Source: CAYWLQ01 sp964458775
Lineage (GTDB): Bacteria > Myxococcota_A > Polyangia > JAAYKL01
Length of the DNA stretch: 64,000 nucleotides
Assembly (NCBI GenBank): GCA_964458775.1
Contig: CAYWLQ010000008.1
Location: 1-64,000, forward strand
Direction: 5' to 3'
The translations under genes were made by a program, and so were the position numbers. Shown piece by piece: positions 26,678-36,161 of the stretch. Under the pieces are notes generated by a model. It had not been told where the DNA came from. It worked only from the letters and a program-made list of their open reading frames with translations, and ran no database searches. The first letter of the stretch is position 1; each line of letters starts with the position of its first letter.

Positions 26678-27181
26678 TCAATTCTCCTCAAAATGATGTC
26701 CGACCTGCTTTCTAAGTGCAGTCAAACGTTTTACAACAGCTCTTCTCGATATACCGAGCATTGAAGCCATTTCTTCCTGGCTCATTCGCGACAAATAATG
26801 CCCCACAAGGATTTCAAAGCTGCGCTCGTCCATATCCTTAACCAAGCTTTCCAGTACACGCCGAGCGTGGAGCACTTCGGTCGGATGCGTTAAGTCAGTC
26901 GGAACCATGCTTATATCTTGAGAAAGTACAAACCCTTTACGTCTTCTCGTTCGCATGATTTTAAAACAGATATTTGAAGCGATTCGATAAAGCCACGGCA
27001 AGCGGCTGTCGCCGTAAGTAAATGAATCATATGCTCCGTAGGCGCTCAAAAAAACCTCCTGAACAGCGTCCTCTGCCTCTGCTTTGTCTCCCAAGAGCCT
27101 GAGGCAATGGTCATAAAGCACGCCGGAAAACTTGCGGTGAAGGGCAGTTATCTCCCGCTTTTTGATTTCCGACCTCGCCAT
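26678..27181 (-). CDS. ECF-type RNA polymerase sigma factor
   Basis: At 167 residues this has the ECF layout. Region 2 contains RLLGDKAEAEDAVQEVFLSA and LPWLYRIASNICFKIMRTRR (about 27-90). Region 4 contains MSQEEMASMLGISRRAVVKR (about 130-155). The ATG at 27181 was chosen because it follows GGGATTGAACAG and avoids most of the overlap with prmC; an upstream frame to 27214 is possible. It precedes its likely anti-sigma factor. It probably drives transcription of this operon and others in response to an envelope signal. I could not pick a target promoter with confidence. Confidence 0.93.
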   Translation of the reverse strand: MARSEIKKREITALHRKFSGVLYDHCLRLLGDKAEAEDAVQEVFLSAYGAYDSFTYGDSRLPWLYRIASNICFKIMRTRRRKGFVLSQDISMVPTDLTHPTEVLHARRVLESLVKDMDERSFEILVGHYLSRMSQEEMASMLGISRRAVVKRLTALRKQVGHHFEEN

Positions 27182-27185
27182 CTGT

Positions 27186-28079
27186 TCAATCCCGGATAAA
27201 ACCATCTTGAGCACCTTGTTCTGACGGTAGGCTATCTTTTTTTAAAACCGCTACTCGCAGACTTCCGCTTAAGTCAGATAATCCAATTCCCTTGATAGTG
27301 AAAAAGCGAGGAGCAATATTGTCCAACAAATCGCTAAATTGAAAAGGATCCAGTTCCATCAATAAAAAGCCTCCCGGATTTAAAAAGTCAGATGCCTGTT
27401 CTATAATGCGACGCGCCAAATCCAAACCGTCTTTTCCTCCTGACAGGGCAAGTTGAGGTTCAAAAAGAACTTCTTTTTGCAAATTAGGTATGTCTTCGTC
27501 AGGTATATATGGGGGATTGGCAGTAATTATGTCATAATGCATAGATGCCACAGGTTCAAACAAATCTCCTTTAAACACGTTTACTCTTTCTTTCATGCCG
27601 AGTCTTTCGATATTTCTTTTTGCAACCAAAACAGCATCGTGAGAAATATCGACGGCGTCTACTTTCCATTTCGTTTTTTCTGATGCCAGAGCTGCCGCAA
27701 CACATCCGGTGCCGGTACACAAATCAAGAGCCGTGCCATAATCTCCCATCCTGGAAATGGCTGCTTCCACAAGAGTTTCCGTATCCGGTCTTGGAATTAA
27801 TACACTTGGGGAAACCTCAAAAGACATAGACCAGAACTCTTTAGTTCCGGTAATATAAGCCAAAGGTTCCCCTTTTCTCCTTCTTATAATTGTTTGCCTA
27901 AAAGATGCCAGTTCGGCCTCTTCGAGCGGCCTATCAAAATTGGTATAGAGAAAGATTCTCTCTGTATTTAACAAATAAGCCAGCAGAAGTTCAGCATCCA
28001 ATCTGGCCGAAGCAATTCCCCTACTTTTGAAATCTTCCGTCGCCCAGTTTAGTACCTTCCCAATTGTCCAATCAGTCAT
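27186..28079 (-). CDS. prmC: Release factor glutamine methyltransferase PrmC
   Basis: This 297-residue protein has the N-terminal PrmC helical domain and the methyltransferase core: LDLCTGTGCVAAALA (SAM-binding, about residues 118-132), then ITANPPYIPDED with the diagnostic NPPY motif (about 182-185). It methylates the GGQ glutamine of release factors RF1 and RF2. Start ATG 28079 was taken; a TTG at 28097 is in frame and neither has a clear ribosome binding site. It is normally beside prfA, but here no prfA is seen and the ECF sigma gene follows four bases after its stop, so the sigma/caspase operon may be read from a prmC promoter. Confidence 0.95.
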   Translation of the reverse strand: MTDWTIGKVLNWATEDFKSRGIASARLDAELLLAYLLNTERIFLYTNFDRPLEEAELASFRQTIIRRRKGEPLAYITGTKEFWSMSFEVSPSVLIPRPDTETLVEAAISRMGDYGTALDLCTGTGCVAAALASEKTKWKVDAVDISHDAVLVAKRNIERLGMKERVNVFKGDLFEPVASMHYDIITANPPYIPDEDIPNLQKEVLFEPQLALSGGKDGLDLARRIIEQASDFLNPGGFLLMELDPFQFSDLLDNIAPRFFTIKGIGLSDLSGSLRVAVLKKDSLPSEQGAQDGFIRD

Positions 28080-28213
28080 GTTCAGAACATTAGGCAAGTG
28101 ACTTTATCGGGTCAAGAACGATACAAAAGATAATAATTATTCTCTATATGAAAACAATATGTTTATATAAATATATATACCCCCTACCCCCAAAAGCTTG
28201 ACGAGAGGTTTGT

Positions 28214-29254
28214 TTGTGGTCCATTTACACAAGTCTTGCTTGGGAACAAACCCAAAATAGAGTGCAAATTATGACGTATTTTGAAAAAAACACAATAAAT
28301 ACAGTGATAAGGCATCAGTTCGGTTATCCGACAGCTCTAGAAAAGCTTAGTTCTCCGCCTGAAATGCTTCGCATTCGCGGTTGTTTGGGAAACGGTCCCT
28401 GTGTCGGAATAGTAGGATCAAGAAAAGCTGACAATGCCTCGATAAGATTTGCATTTTCCCTTTCTGAAGAGCTTGCCGGAATGGGATTTTGTATTGTTTC
28501 AGGAGGCGCGCTCGGTATTGATACTGCTGCTCACAAAGGAGCATTGCAAGCAAAAGGCATTACTGTCTCAGTGATCGGCTCAGGATTTAACTATCTATAT
28601 CCTGTTGAAAATAAAGATCTCTTCGAAGAAATTGCTGTGTCCGGAGCATTGGTTTCCGAATTTGACGACGAACAGCCGCCCGCAAAATGGACTTTTCCCA
28701 AAAGAAACCGAATTGTTGCAGCCTTATCTGATGCCTTAATAGTAGTGCAAGCGCCTGAACGATCAGGTGCCTTGATAACTGCTGAAATAGCAAAAGATAT
28801 TGGCATACCTATCGGCGCAGTGCCTTCATTTCCCCAAGATTTAAAAAACCGCGGAGCACATAACCTAATTAGACAAGGTGCTGCATTAATTGAAAATATC
28901 GACGATGTTCTGAAGCTGGTTGCTTCAAAGAAGATTAGCCCTCAACTGTCTTTGCCCGGTATCGGAGTACAAAAGTCTGTTTTTCAAACTGTAAATGACG
29001 GAGTAAAATCTTCTGCGTCTCCCCTTGAAAAAAGGGCTATGGGGGACACATTTTCCTCCCCCTCAACAGCAGCAGCGCTGTCTAAAACAGAAAAAGAAAT
29101 ACTAAATTATTTATGCACTGAACCCCTACATATCGACGAAATTACTTCCGGACTTAAAATTCTGCCAAGTCAGACTGCTACTGCTATTTTGACTTTGGAG
29201 CTTCAAGGATTGATAGAGGATAGAGGCGGAAGAAATTTTGTGAGAGTTGGTTAA
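28214..29254 (+). CDS. dprA: DNA-processing protein DprA
   Basis: This 346-residue protein contains the DprA Rossmann-like core (GIVGSRKADNAS, ISFxSGGALGIDTAAHKGAL-type block at about 98-115, GSGFNYLYPVEN, then FPKRNRIVAALSDALIVVQA). A C-terminal winged helix (about 290-346) completes the usual layout. DprA loads RecA on incoming single-stranded DNA during transformation. The TTG start at 28214 is supported by GAGAGG five bases upstream. The N-terminal segment before the core is short compared with long DprA forms. Its neighbour topA is a common partner. Confidence 0.93.
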   Translation: MWSIYTSLAWEQTQNRVQIMTYFEKNTINTVIRHQFGYPTALEKLSSPPEMLRIRGCLGNGPCVGIVGSRKADNASIRFAFSLSEELAGMGFCIVSGGALGIDTAAHKGALQAKGITVSVIGSGFNYLYPVENKDLFEEIAVSGALVSEFDDEQPPAKWTFPKRNRIVAALSDALIVVQAPERSGALITAEIAKDIGIPIGAVPSFPQDLKNRGAHNLIRQGAALIENIDDVLKLVASKKISPQLSLPGIGVQKSVFQTVNDGVKSSASPLEKRAMGDTFSSPSTAAALSKTEKEILNYLCTEPLHIDEITSGLKILPSQTATAILTLELQGLIEDRGGRNFVRVG

Positions 29255-29275
29255 CAGAGGAGGATATTTTTTTTC

Positions 29276-31564
29276 ATGTCAAAATCGCTCGTAATCGTTG
29301 AATCGCCTACAAAGGCTAAAACAATTCGTAAATATTTAGGCTCTTCCTATACAGTTAAAGCTTCGCTGGGACATATAAAGGATTTGCCCAAAGCAAAAAT
29401 GGGAGTAAGCGTAGACAAAGATTTTCATCCGGAATACCGCATAATTACCGGAAAGAAAAAAGTAATATCAGAACTTAAAAAGGCGGCCGGCCAAGTAGAT
29501 TCGATATATCTCGCACTCGACCCTGATCGCGAAGGAGAAGCCATTGCATGGCATATCGCCGAAGAACTGGGAATCGAACCTGATCGAGTGGCTAGAGTTC
29601 TGTTCAATGAAATTACGAAAAAGGGAATTACAGAGGGTTTGGAACATCCTCAACCGCTCAATGTGCGAAGATACGAATCCCAACAGGCCAGACGCATTTT
29701 AGACAGATTGGTAGGATATGAAATATCACCCATTTTGTGGAAAAAAGTAAGACGAGGTCTGTCTGCAGGTCGAGTTCAATCTGTTTCGCTCAGACTTATC
29801 GTCGATCGCGAGCAGGAAATAGATGCTTTTGTTGCAGAAGAGTACTGGAAAATTGGAGCCGAGCTTCTCGGTGATAATCCTCCGCCTTTCATAGCACGAT
29901 ATATAGGAAAAGACGGAAAGAAGCTGGAGGTTACGGATGGCGTAACCGCTGAGAGTATCAAAAATGATCTCAGCACTGCTCAATATAAAGTTACGAAAGT
30001 AGACCGAAAGGAAAGGCGCCGCAATCCTCAGCCGCCTTTCATTACCAGCCGACTTCAGCAGGAAGCGGCAAGAAAATTTAAGTTTACACCTAAAAGAACG
30101 ATGATGGTTGCCCAGCAGCTCTATGAAGGTATTGATTTGGGAGAACTAGGCGCTACCGGCCTAATAACCTACATGAGAACGGACTCTGTCCGACTCTCCG
30201 ATGATGCAGTTGCCGAAATGAGAGACCATATAGAATCTGTTTACGGTAAAGAATACCTTCCCCCCAAACCTATTGTGTACAAAAGCAGAAAGACTGCACA
30301 AGATGCCCACGAAGCTATAAGACCTGCATCTGTACAGCTTCCGCCCGAAAAAATTTCCAAATACCTAACTCCGGATCAGAGAAAACTATATGCGCTAATT
30401 TGGAAACGATTTGCTGCATGTCAGATGAAGCCGGCTGTTTATGACCGTACAGCAGTCGATATTTCTGCCGGAGCACATCAGCTTAGAGCTAACGGCTCGG
30501 TGTTAAAGTTCAAGGGATGGATGGAAATATACGATTACAAAGAAACTACAACATTCAGCGATAAACCTAGCGATGCAGATTTGGATACAGATAACGGTGA
30601 CACAGATGACGAAATATGTGATCTCCCGGTTCTGCACGAAGGTGATTTGCTCAATTTGACTTCAATCGGTATTACTGCAGAACAAAAATTTACCCAGCCG
30701 CCATCCCGATTTACTGAAGGCACTTTGATAAGAGAGCTAGAAGAGCGAGGCATAGGACGACCGAGCACGTACGCCACTATCATATCGACTATTCAAAGCC
30801 GTAGATATGTAGAAAAAATTGACGGTAAGCTTGCGCCTTCCGAGCTTGGACGACTTGTTACCTCAAGATTGGTACTTCATTTTCCAAGAATTCTTGATGT
30901 TAACTTTACTGCAAAAATGGAAGAATCCCTCGATAAAATTGAAGAGGGCAGCGGTGATTGGGTTGAGCTTTTGTCTTCATTCTATAAGCCGTTTCACCTT
31001 GAGGTTGAGCAGGCACTTAAGGAGATGAAGGATGTCAGGGATCTAGTTGAAGAAACCGATGAAGTATGTGAGCAATGCGGCAAAAAAATGGTTGTGAAAT
31101 GGGGACGCAACGGTCGATTTGTAGCATGTTCCAGTTATCCGGCATGTCGCAATACAAAAGAATTGGGGGATGACCAACCAAAGGCAGAAGATACACCGCT
31201 GGATATCGTTTGTGAATTGTGCGGAGCACAAATGGTTCGCAAAAGAGGCCGATATGGTGACTTTATTGCCTGTTCGACTTACCCAAAATGTAAGGCCACA
31301 CGTTCAATGCCCACTGACATTCCGTGCCCAAAACCCGGATGTAAAGGAGAGCTTTCTCAAAGGAGAACCAAAACCGGTCGTGTTTTTTACGGATGCTCTG
31401 AATTTAAAAACACCGGTTGTGATTTTGTGATTTGGGGAGTACCGGAAAAACAAACTTGCCCTGATTGCGGTGCTGCTTTCCTTATTGTTGCCAATAGGAA
31501 GAAGGGGGGACGTACCCTAAAATGCGTAACTGACGGCTGCAAATTTACCAAGACCGAAATGTAG
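29276..31564 (+). CDS. topA: DNA topoisomerase I
   Basis: The 762-residue type IA topoisomerase starts MSKSLVIVESPTKAKTI (TOPRIM domain, with DPDREGEAIAWH). The active-site tyrosine is in LITYMRTDS. Four C-terminal zinc ribbons of the CxxC-type follow (from about residue 600: CEQCGKKM, CELCGAQM, CPKPGCKG, CPDCGAAF). The last two differ from the classic pattern. It relaxes negative supercoils. GAGGAGG lies 12 bases before the ATG. It follows dprA by 21 bases and precedes trmFO by five bases, a gene order known from many bacteria. Confidence 0.97.
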   Translation: MSKSLVIVESPTKAKTIRKYLGSSYTVKASLGHIKDLPKAKMGVSVDKDFHPEYRIITGKKKVISELKKAAGQVDSIYLALDPDREGEAIAWHIAEELGIEPDRVARVLFNEITKKGITEGLEHPQPLNVRRYESQQARRILDRLVGYEISPILWKKVRRGLSAGRVQSVSLRLIVDREQEIDAFVAEEYWKIGAELLGDNPPPFIARYIGKDGKKLEVTDGVTAESIKNDLSTAQYKVTKVDRKERRRNPQPPFITSRLQQEAARKFKFTPKRTMMVAQQLYEGIDLGELGATGLITYMRTDSVRLSDDAVAEMRDHIESVYGKEYLPPKPIVYKSRKTAQDAHEAIRPASVQLPPEKISKYLTPDQRKLYALIWKRFAACQMKPAVYDRTAVDISAGAHQLRANGSVLKFKGWMEIYDYKETTTFSDKPSDADLDTDNGDTDDEICDLPVLHEGDLLNLTSIGITAEQKFTQPPSRFTEGTLIRELEERGIGRPSTYATIISTIQSRRYVEKIDGKLAPSELGRLVTSRLVLHFPRILDVNFTAKMEESLDKIEEGSGDWVELLSSFYKPFHLEVEQALKEMKDVRDLVEETDEVCEQCGKKMVVKWGRNGRFVACSSYPACRNTKELGDDQPKAEDTPLDIVCELCGAQMVRKRGRYGDFIACSTYPKCKATRSMPTDIPCPKPGCKGELSQRRTKTGRVFYGCSEFKNTGCDFVIWGVPEKQTCPDCGAAFLIVANRKKGGRTLKCVTDGCKFTKTEM

Positions 31565-31569
31565 TTTTT

Positions 31570-32931
31570 ATGAATCTCGACATATCTCCAAAACACTCGA
31601 AAAATGCGAAAAGAGAAAACACTGACCTGCACATTACAATAGTGGGAGCCGGACTGGCAGGGTGTGAAGCAGCTTGGCAAATGGCCAAAAGAGGTATTGC
31701 CGTTACCTTGATCGAAATGAAACCGCACAATAGGTTGCCTGCATACTCCTCCGCAGAAATGGGTGAGTTGGTATGTTCAAACTCACTTAGAGCAGCCGGT
31801 CGCACTACCGCTGTGGGTCTGCTAAAAGAAGAACTGAGAATTATGGGTTCGCTATTGATCAGCATAGCCGATCGAACCGCTGTTCCGGCCGGTAGAGCTC
31901 TCGCAGTTGACCGAATACTTTTCTCTAAGTTGGTAGAAGAAGCGATTGCTGCCCATCCGTTAATAAAAATTGAGCGACAATTTTGCGAGCAAATACCGGA
32001 AGGCCCAGTCATTATAGCAACAGGACCGCTTACCGAAGGAAAACTGGCCGAAAGCTTGAGCGAATACGGAGCGCTTCTTGCCTATCATGATGCCATCGCT
32101 CCGTTGGTTTCCGCTGATAGTATAGACATGACTCGTGTTTTTACCGCTTCCAGATATGACACTTCCGAAGATGAAGGAGACTATCTTAACTGCCCGTTTG
32201 ACAAGGAACAATACAGCGCTTTTATTGAAGCGTTAATTTCATCAGAACGAACAACTCTGCGCAATTTTGAGTCGGCTCCATTCTTTGAAGGATGTCTTCC
32301 CGTAGAAGAATTGGCGGACAGGGGATTTAAGACCTTGGCTTTCGGTCCGATGAAACCGGTAGGGCTTACGGATCCTGCGACAGGAAGGCGCCCGTATGCT
32401 GTTGTTCAGTTGAGAAGAGAAAACCTTAGCGGCAGTGCATTCAATATTGTGGGTTTTCAAACACGCCTTACAAGGTCTGAACAACGTCGCGTATTTCGAA
32501 TGATTCCGGGTTTGGAAAATGTTCAATTTGAGCGATACGGACAGGTTCACAGAAATAGCTTTATCGATGCGCCGAAGGTCTTGGATAATCGTTTAAGAAT
32601 GAAGGAAAATTCAAGAATATTTATAGCAGGACAACTTTCAGGTGTAGAAGGCTATGTGGAATCTATATCGTCCGGTATGATAAGCGCATTGTTTGCAGCA
32701 GCTCAACTCCTTGACCTTCCTATCGAACCGCCTCCGCTAACCACCGCAACAGGCGGTTTAATGCACTACTTAACTGTCCCGCAAAAAAACTTTCAGCCGT
32801 CAAATGTGGTATGGTCAATGATCAACACTCCTTCAAGAGAACGAAAAGAAGGGAAACAGGCTCACAGAGAAACAGCAGCTGAGAAAGCCGTTGCTGATCT
32901 CAATGCTTGGTTATCTGTCCTACCTATTTAG
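31570..32931 (+). CDS. trmFO: Folate-dependent tRNA (uracil-54-C5)-methyltransferase TrmFO
   Basis: This 453-residue flavoprotein begins with a dinucleotide-binding GAGLAGCEAAW motif (about residues 22-32). It has the family signatures SSAEMGELVCSNSLR and FFEGCLPVEELA, the latter holding a conserved Cys, and ends with the GVEGYVESISSGM block and MHYLTVPQKNFQPSNV. TrmFO methylates U54 of tRNA to ribothymidine using methylenetetrahydrofolate and FAD. It is last in the dprA-topA-trmFO run, five bases after topA. Confidence 0.96.
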   Translation: MNLDISPKHSKNAKRENTDLHITIVGAGLAGCEAAWQMAKRGIAVTLIEMKPHNRLPAYSSAEMGELVCSNSLRAAGRTTAVGLLKEELRIMGSLLISIADRTAVPAGRALAVDRILFSKLVEEAIAAHPLIKIERQFCEQIPEGPVIIATGPLTEGKLAESLSEYGALLAYHDAIAPLVSADSIDMTRVFTASRYDTSEDEGDYLNCPFDKEQYSAFIEALISSERTTLRNFESAPFFEGCLPVEELADRGFKTLAFGPMKPVGLTDPATGRRPYAVVQLRRENLSGSAFNIVGFQTRLTRSEQRRVFRMIPGLENVQFERYGQVHRNSFIDAPKVLDNRLRMKENSRIFIAGQLSGVEGYVESISSGMISALFAAAQLLDLPIEPPPLTTATGGLMHYLTVPQKNFQPSNVVWSMINTPSRERKEGKQAHRETAAEKAVADLNAWLSVLPI

Positions 32932-32969
32932 TTTCCAATAAATTTTAGGAAAGAACTTGTGGAACCACT

Positions 32970-34997
32970 TTATGTCTTTTTTCCATCTAAAACTTTTCGC
33001 AATACACGTGATAATTGTTCAATTCCATATGGCTTGGCAATTCGTTCTGAAAACCCGTATTTCTTATATTCGCTCATAATCGGATCATTAAAATAGCCGC
33101 TGGATACGATGACTTTGGCTTTTGGATCAATTTTCTTTAAAAGAGGCAAAACCTCCTTTCCTCCAATATCTCCGGGCACGGTTAAATCCACGATAACTGC
33201 ACAGAATGGGTTGTTATTGTTATAGCGCTTTCGGTAGAGTTCTAGAGCTTCTTGTCCTCCGGCTGTCCATTCAGTAGAAAAGCCGAGACTTTGAATCATG
33301 CTGCATACAACATCTCTTACAGTTTTCTCATCATCCATCACCAGAATACATCCTGTACCCTCCAAAGGCGGATATGCTGAAGAAAACTCAGTGGAAGGTC
33401 GGTCCTCTGTTGCAGGCAAAAATAGTGAGAATGTTGTACCGACCCCTTCTGTTGAATCAACTGTGATATGACCGCCGTGTCGTCTGACAATGGAATGAAC
33501 GGTTGCAAGTCCCAATCCTGTCCCGTTTTCTTTTGTGGTGAAATACGGATCAAACACTCTATCTAGATTGCAGGTCGGAATACCGATGCCCTCATCTTTT
33601 ACATAAATAACAACATATTGTCCCGGTTTTAGAGGCAAAGAACTTTCATCTTCTATTTGCCTGTTTTCTGCAGAAATATATACCGTTCCGCCGTCAGGCA
33701 TTGCCTGCTCAGAGTTGATTACCAAATTCTGGATTACCTGTGATATCTGTCCTTCATCTACTTCGACCCTCCAAAGGTCGTCGGGTATTTGAACTGTGCG
33801 TCTAACCGAAGACCCAATCAGTGAAAAAGCCGCTGAATCATCAATAATCCTGTCGACGGATGCAAGGGTTTTAATTGGAGCGCCGCCTTTTGAAAAGGTA
33901 AGCAATTGGCTTGTCAAACCCTGTGCTCTTAAAACTGCTTTTTCTGCATCTTTTAGCCTTGCAGCAATAAAAGCTTCATCTCGTTTTATTTGAGCAAGAC
34001 TAATGTTTCCTGAAATAGAAGTTAATATATTGTTGAAATCGTGTGCTATTCCACCGGCCAAAATACCTACTGCTTCAAGCTTTTGAACCCGATGCATTTC
34101 TTCTTCGGCTGCTCGTTGTTTTGACATATCTCTCAATACCAATACCGCTCCCAAACATTCATTGTTGCTGTTAATGATGAGGGTTGTGGTACCGGAAACA
34201 GGAATATTCGAACCGTCAATTGTCTGAAGCACTGCATCGAGATCTTCTCGATAACAAGACGGACCGAATAATTGCTTGTCTAACAACGAAACAATAGGGT
34301 TGTTGACAATGGTTCTGTTGTTTTCGCTACAAAATGATAGCACATCATTGACATGAAGACCTGAAACATCATTCTTGTTTCTGCCTGTCAGTTTTTCTGC
34401 AGCATCGTTGAAGCTTACTACTTGACCGTGAATGTTGGCGGTTACTACTGCATCCGCAACAGAAGATAGGGTAACAGCAAGTCTTTCTTTTTCGGCGGCA
34501 AGAGCTGCCTGAATATTCTTCTGTTCGGTAATATTTCGTGCTATTCCTGCCACTGCAAGAACTCTCCCTGTGTATTCTCGTACAGGAATAAGCCATAGAC
34601 CAAGCCACACAAGACTTTCCTTGTAGATCACATTGCTTTCTAAATACATTGATTTTGGATCTGAAAACAAATTTGTTATAATTTTGAATTTTCTTTTGGC
34701 AAAGTCACTACCCAGCATAGCCGGGCTTTCTGCAATATCAATAAGACTGCGATGGATGAATTCTTCAGCGGAACAATCCATTGCTGTTGAACCGAAATGA
34801 ATAGTTTGTGGGTTTGCGTACACAAAACGAAGATTTTCATCCACTGCAAAGATTAAGTCCTGCGATGAGTTCAAAATGAGTTCGGCAGTTTGAAGACCGT
34901 GTAATTTGGTTTCGAGTTGATCTAATCGTTCTTTTAGTTTCCGATTTTCAGAAACTATGATGTCGATGTCATTAATGTTATCTGTCTGATTAGACAT
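32970..34997 (-). CDS. Hybrid sensor histidine kinase (PAS-PAS-HisKA-HATPase-REC)
   Basis: This 675-residue protein has no transmembrane segment. It has a coiled coil (about 8-45), two PAS domains (about 45-160 and 175-290), a HisKA helix with the phospho-acceptor His in GGIAHDFNNILTS, and an HATPase domain with DEGIGIP and GTGLGLATVHSIV. A C-terminal receiver has its phospho-acceptor Asp in VIVDLTVPGDIGG and the conserved Lys in RIAKPYG. It is a soluble two-component hybrid whose partner response regulator is not in the window. The PAS domains probably sense a small ligand or redox state. It ends facing trmFO and follows proC by four bases. Confidence 0.94.
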   Translation of the reverse strand: MSNQTDNINDIDIIVSENRKLKERLDQLETKLHGLQTAELILNSSQDLIFAVDENLRFVYANPQTIHFGSTAMDCSAEEFIHRSLIDIAESPAMLGSDFAKRKFKIITNLFSDPKSMYLESNVIYKESLVWLGLWLIPVREYTGRVLAVAGIARNITEQKNIQAALAAEKERLAVTLSSVADAVVTANIHGQVVSFNDAAEKLTGRNKNDVSGLHVNDVLSFCSENNRTIVNNPIVSLLDKQLFGPSCYREDLDAVLQTIDGSNIPVSGTTTLIINSNNECLGAVLVLRDMSKQRAAEEEMHRVQKLEAVGILAGGIAHDFNNILTSISGNISLAQIKRDEAFIAARLKDAEKAVLRAQGLTSQLLTFSKGGAPIKTLASVDRIIDDSAAFSLIGSSVRRTVQIPDDLWRVEVDEGQISQVIQNLVINSEQAMPDGGTVYISAENRQIEDESSLPLKPGQYVVIYVKDEGIGIPTCNLDRVFDPYFTTKENGTGLGLATVHSIVRRHGGHITVDSTEGVGTTFSLFLPATEDRPSTEFSSAYPPLEGTGCILVMDDEKTVRDVVCSMIQSLGFSTEWTAGGQEALELYRKRYNNNNPFCAVIVDLTVPGDIGGKEVLPLLKKIDPKAKVIVSSGYFNDPIMSEYKKYGFSERIAKPYGIEQLSRVLRKVLDGKKT

Positions 34998-35001
34998 GGT
35001 A

Positions 35002-35895
35002 TCAAGAGTGTCGATTGCTTGTTTTGGGTTTATTACTATCTAGGTCATTAGAAACCTCTAAAGTTTCGGCTGCTTTCTTGCCTAGTAATTTTGACTTTTG
35101 ATATGCCGCCCAAACAGCTTTGGATAAAACCGTTCTCATTCCGCCTTTCTCCATTTGATAAACTGCCTCAGCAGTGGTTCCTCCGGGAGAGGTTACCATG
35201 TTTCTCAATTCCGCCGGATGCTTATCTGATTGCATAGCAAGTTTGGCAGAGCCGAGAACGGTTTGAATTACAAGAGTTCGAGCGTCAGCTCTGGGCAGTC
35301 CCATGTGAACGGCTGCATCAATTAGTGCTTCTATAAGCAAAAAAGCGTAAGTAGGTCCTGTTCCGCATATTGCAGTTGCCATATCCAATGCATCTTCATG
35401 CAATACATACAACTCTAGCCCCATTCCTTGCAAAATAGCAGCAGCAGAAGCTCTTTGTTCGTCATTAACCTCTTTTGATGCTGTCCATACTGTCATTGCT
35501 TCGCCGATTTGAGCAGGAGTGTTGGACATGGTACGGACAACTGCATTGTGTAAGAGTCCGTTTTGAATTGCGGCAATGGGAATACCTGCCATAATCGAGA
35601 TAATCAGAGCATTTTGGGGAATACATCCTCTCAATTCGCTTGTTACGGCTGATAATATTTGAGGTTTGATTGCCAATAAAATGATATCAGCATCTACAAT
35701 GACTGACAAATTATCACATGTGCTTTTTATGCCATATTTAGAGCTAAGAAAATTTCTGTGCTGAGAATTTGGATCGCTTATTTGAATGTCTTGTGCATTG
35801 AGATTAAGATTTTCCAAAAGCGAATGTACAATTGCACCGCCCATTGCGCCGCAGCCGATAAAGGCAATTTTTTTTTCTTTCAAGCTTTCATTCAT
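35002..35895 (-). CDS. proC: Pyrroline-5-carboxylate reductase
   Basis: At 297 residues this is a standard ProC: the NADPH-binding KIAFIGCGAMGGAIVHSLL (about 9-27), the active-region VRTMSNTPAQIGEAMTVW, and the C-terminal dimerisation motif LVIQTVLGSAKLAM then RNMVTSPGGTTAEAV. It makes L-proline from pyrroline-5-carboxylate using NAD(P)H. The tail after about residue 275 is extra and low in complexity. It is transcribed away from rimP and lies four bases upstream of the hybrid histidine kinase gene, so the two may be co-transcribed. Confidence 0.96.
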   Translation of the reverse strand: MNESLKEKKIAFIGCGAMGGAIVHSLLENLNLNAQDIQISDPNSQHRNFLSSKYGIKSTCDNLSVIVDADIILLAIKPQILSAVTSELRGCIPQNALIISIMAGIPIAAIQNGLLHNAVVRTMSNTPAQIGEAMTVWTASKEVNDEQRASAAAILQGMGLELYVLHEDALDMATAICGTGPTYAFLLIEALIDAAVHMGLPRADARTLVIQTVLGSAKLAMQSDKHPAELRNMVTSPGGTTAEAVYQMEKGGMRTVLSKAVWAAYQKSKLLGKKAAETLEVSNDLDSNKPKTSNRHS

Positions 35896-36090
35896 ATCAG
35901 TTTACTGCCCTGTCTATTTGCTGAATTATTTATCGGACAAATATATTTGAAGTATTCCATTTGTACAACAATTAAAGAATAATAACAGATTTTGAAGAAC
36001 TCCCAATACCCTGATTTTAATAATAGACACTATATTAGAATCATTATTCTTATCAATACTTGTTGCGATAGTAAAAGCGCTGTGCTAAGA

Positions 36091-36149
36091 AGCCCTTCGT
36101 CCGGGCTGTATGGAGAGAGGTGGACCCATGGCAGGGCCCGCCTTTTTTT
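36091..36149 (+). promoter_or_regulatory. rimP leader hairpins with terminator-like attenuator
   Basis: A stem GGTGGACCC (36119-36127) with GGGCCCGCC (36134-36142) encloses a six-base loop. It has one A-C mismatch and one G-U pair and is followed by seven T (36143-36149). This is a Rho-independent terminator placed 13 bases before the rimP ATG. Upstream, AGCCC (36091-36095) and GGGCT (36103-36107) form another hairpin. Its CGGGC (36102-36106) could pair with GCCCG (36136-36140) instead and break the terminator. An attenuator of the rimP-nusA-infB operon is likely; NusA-dependent control is known for the same operon in Escherichia coli. Confidence 0.7.
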
Positions 36150-36161
36150 ATGGCTTAAAAA

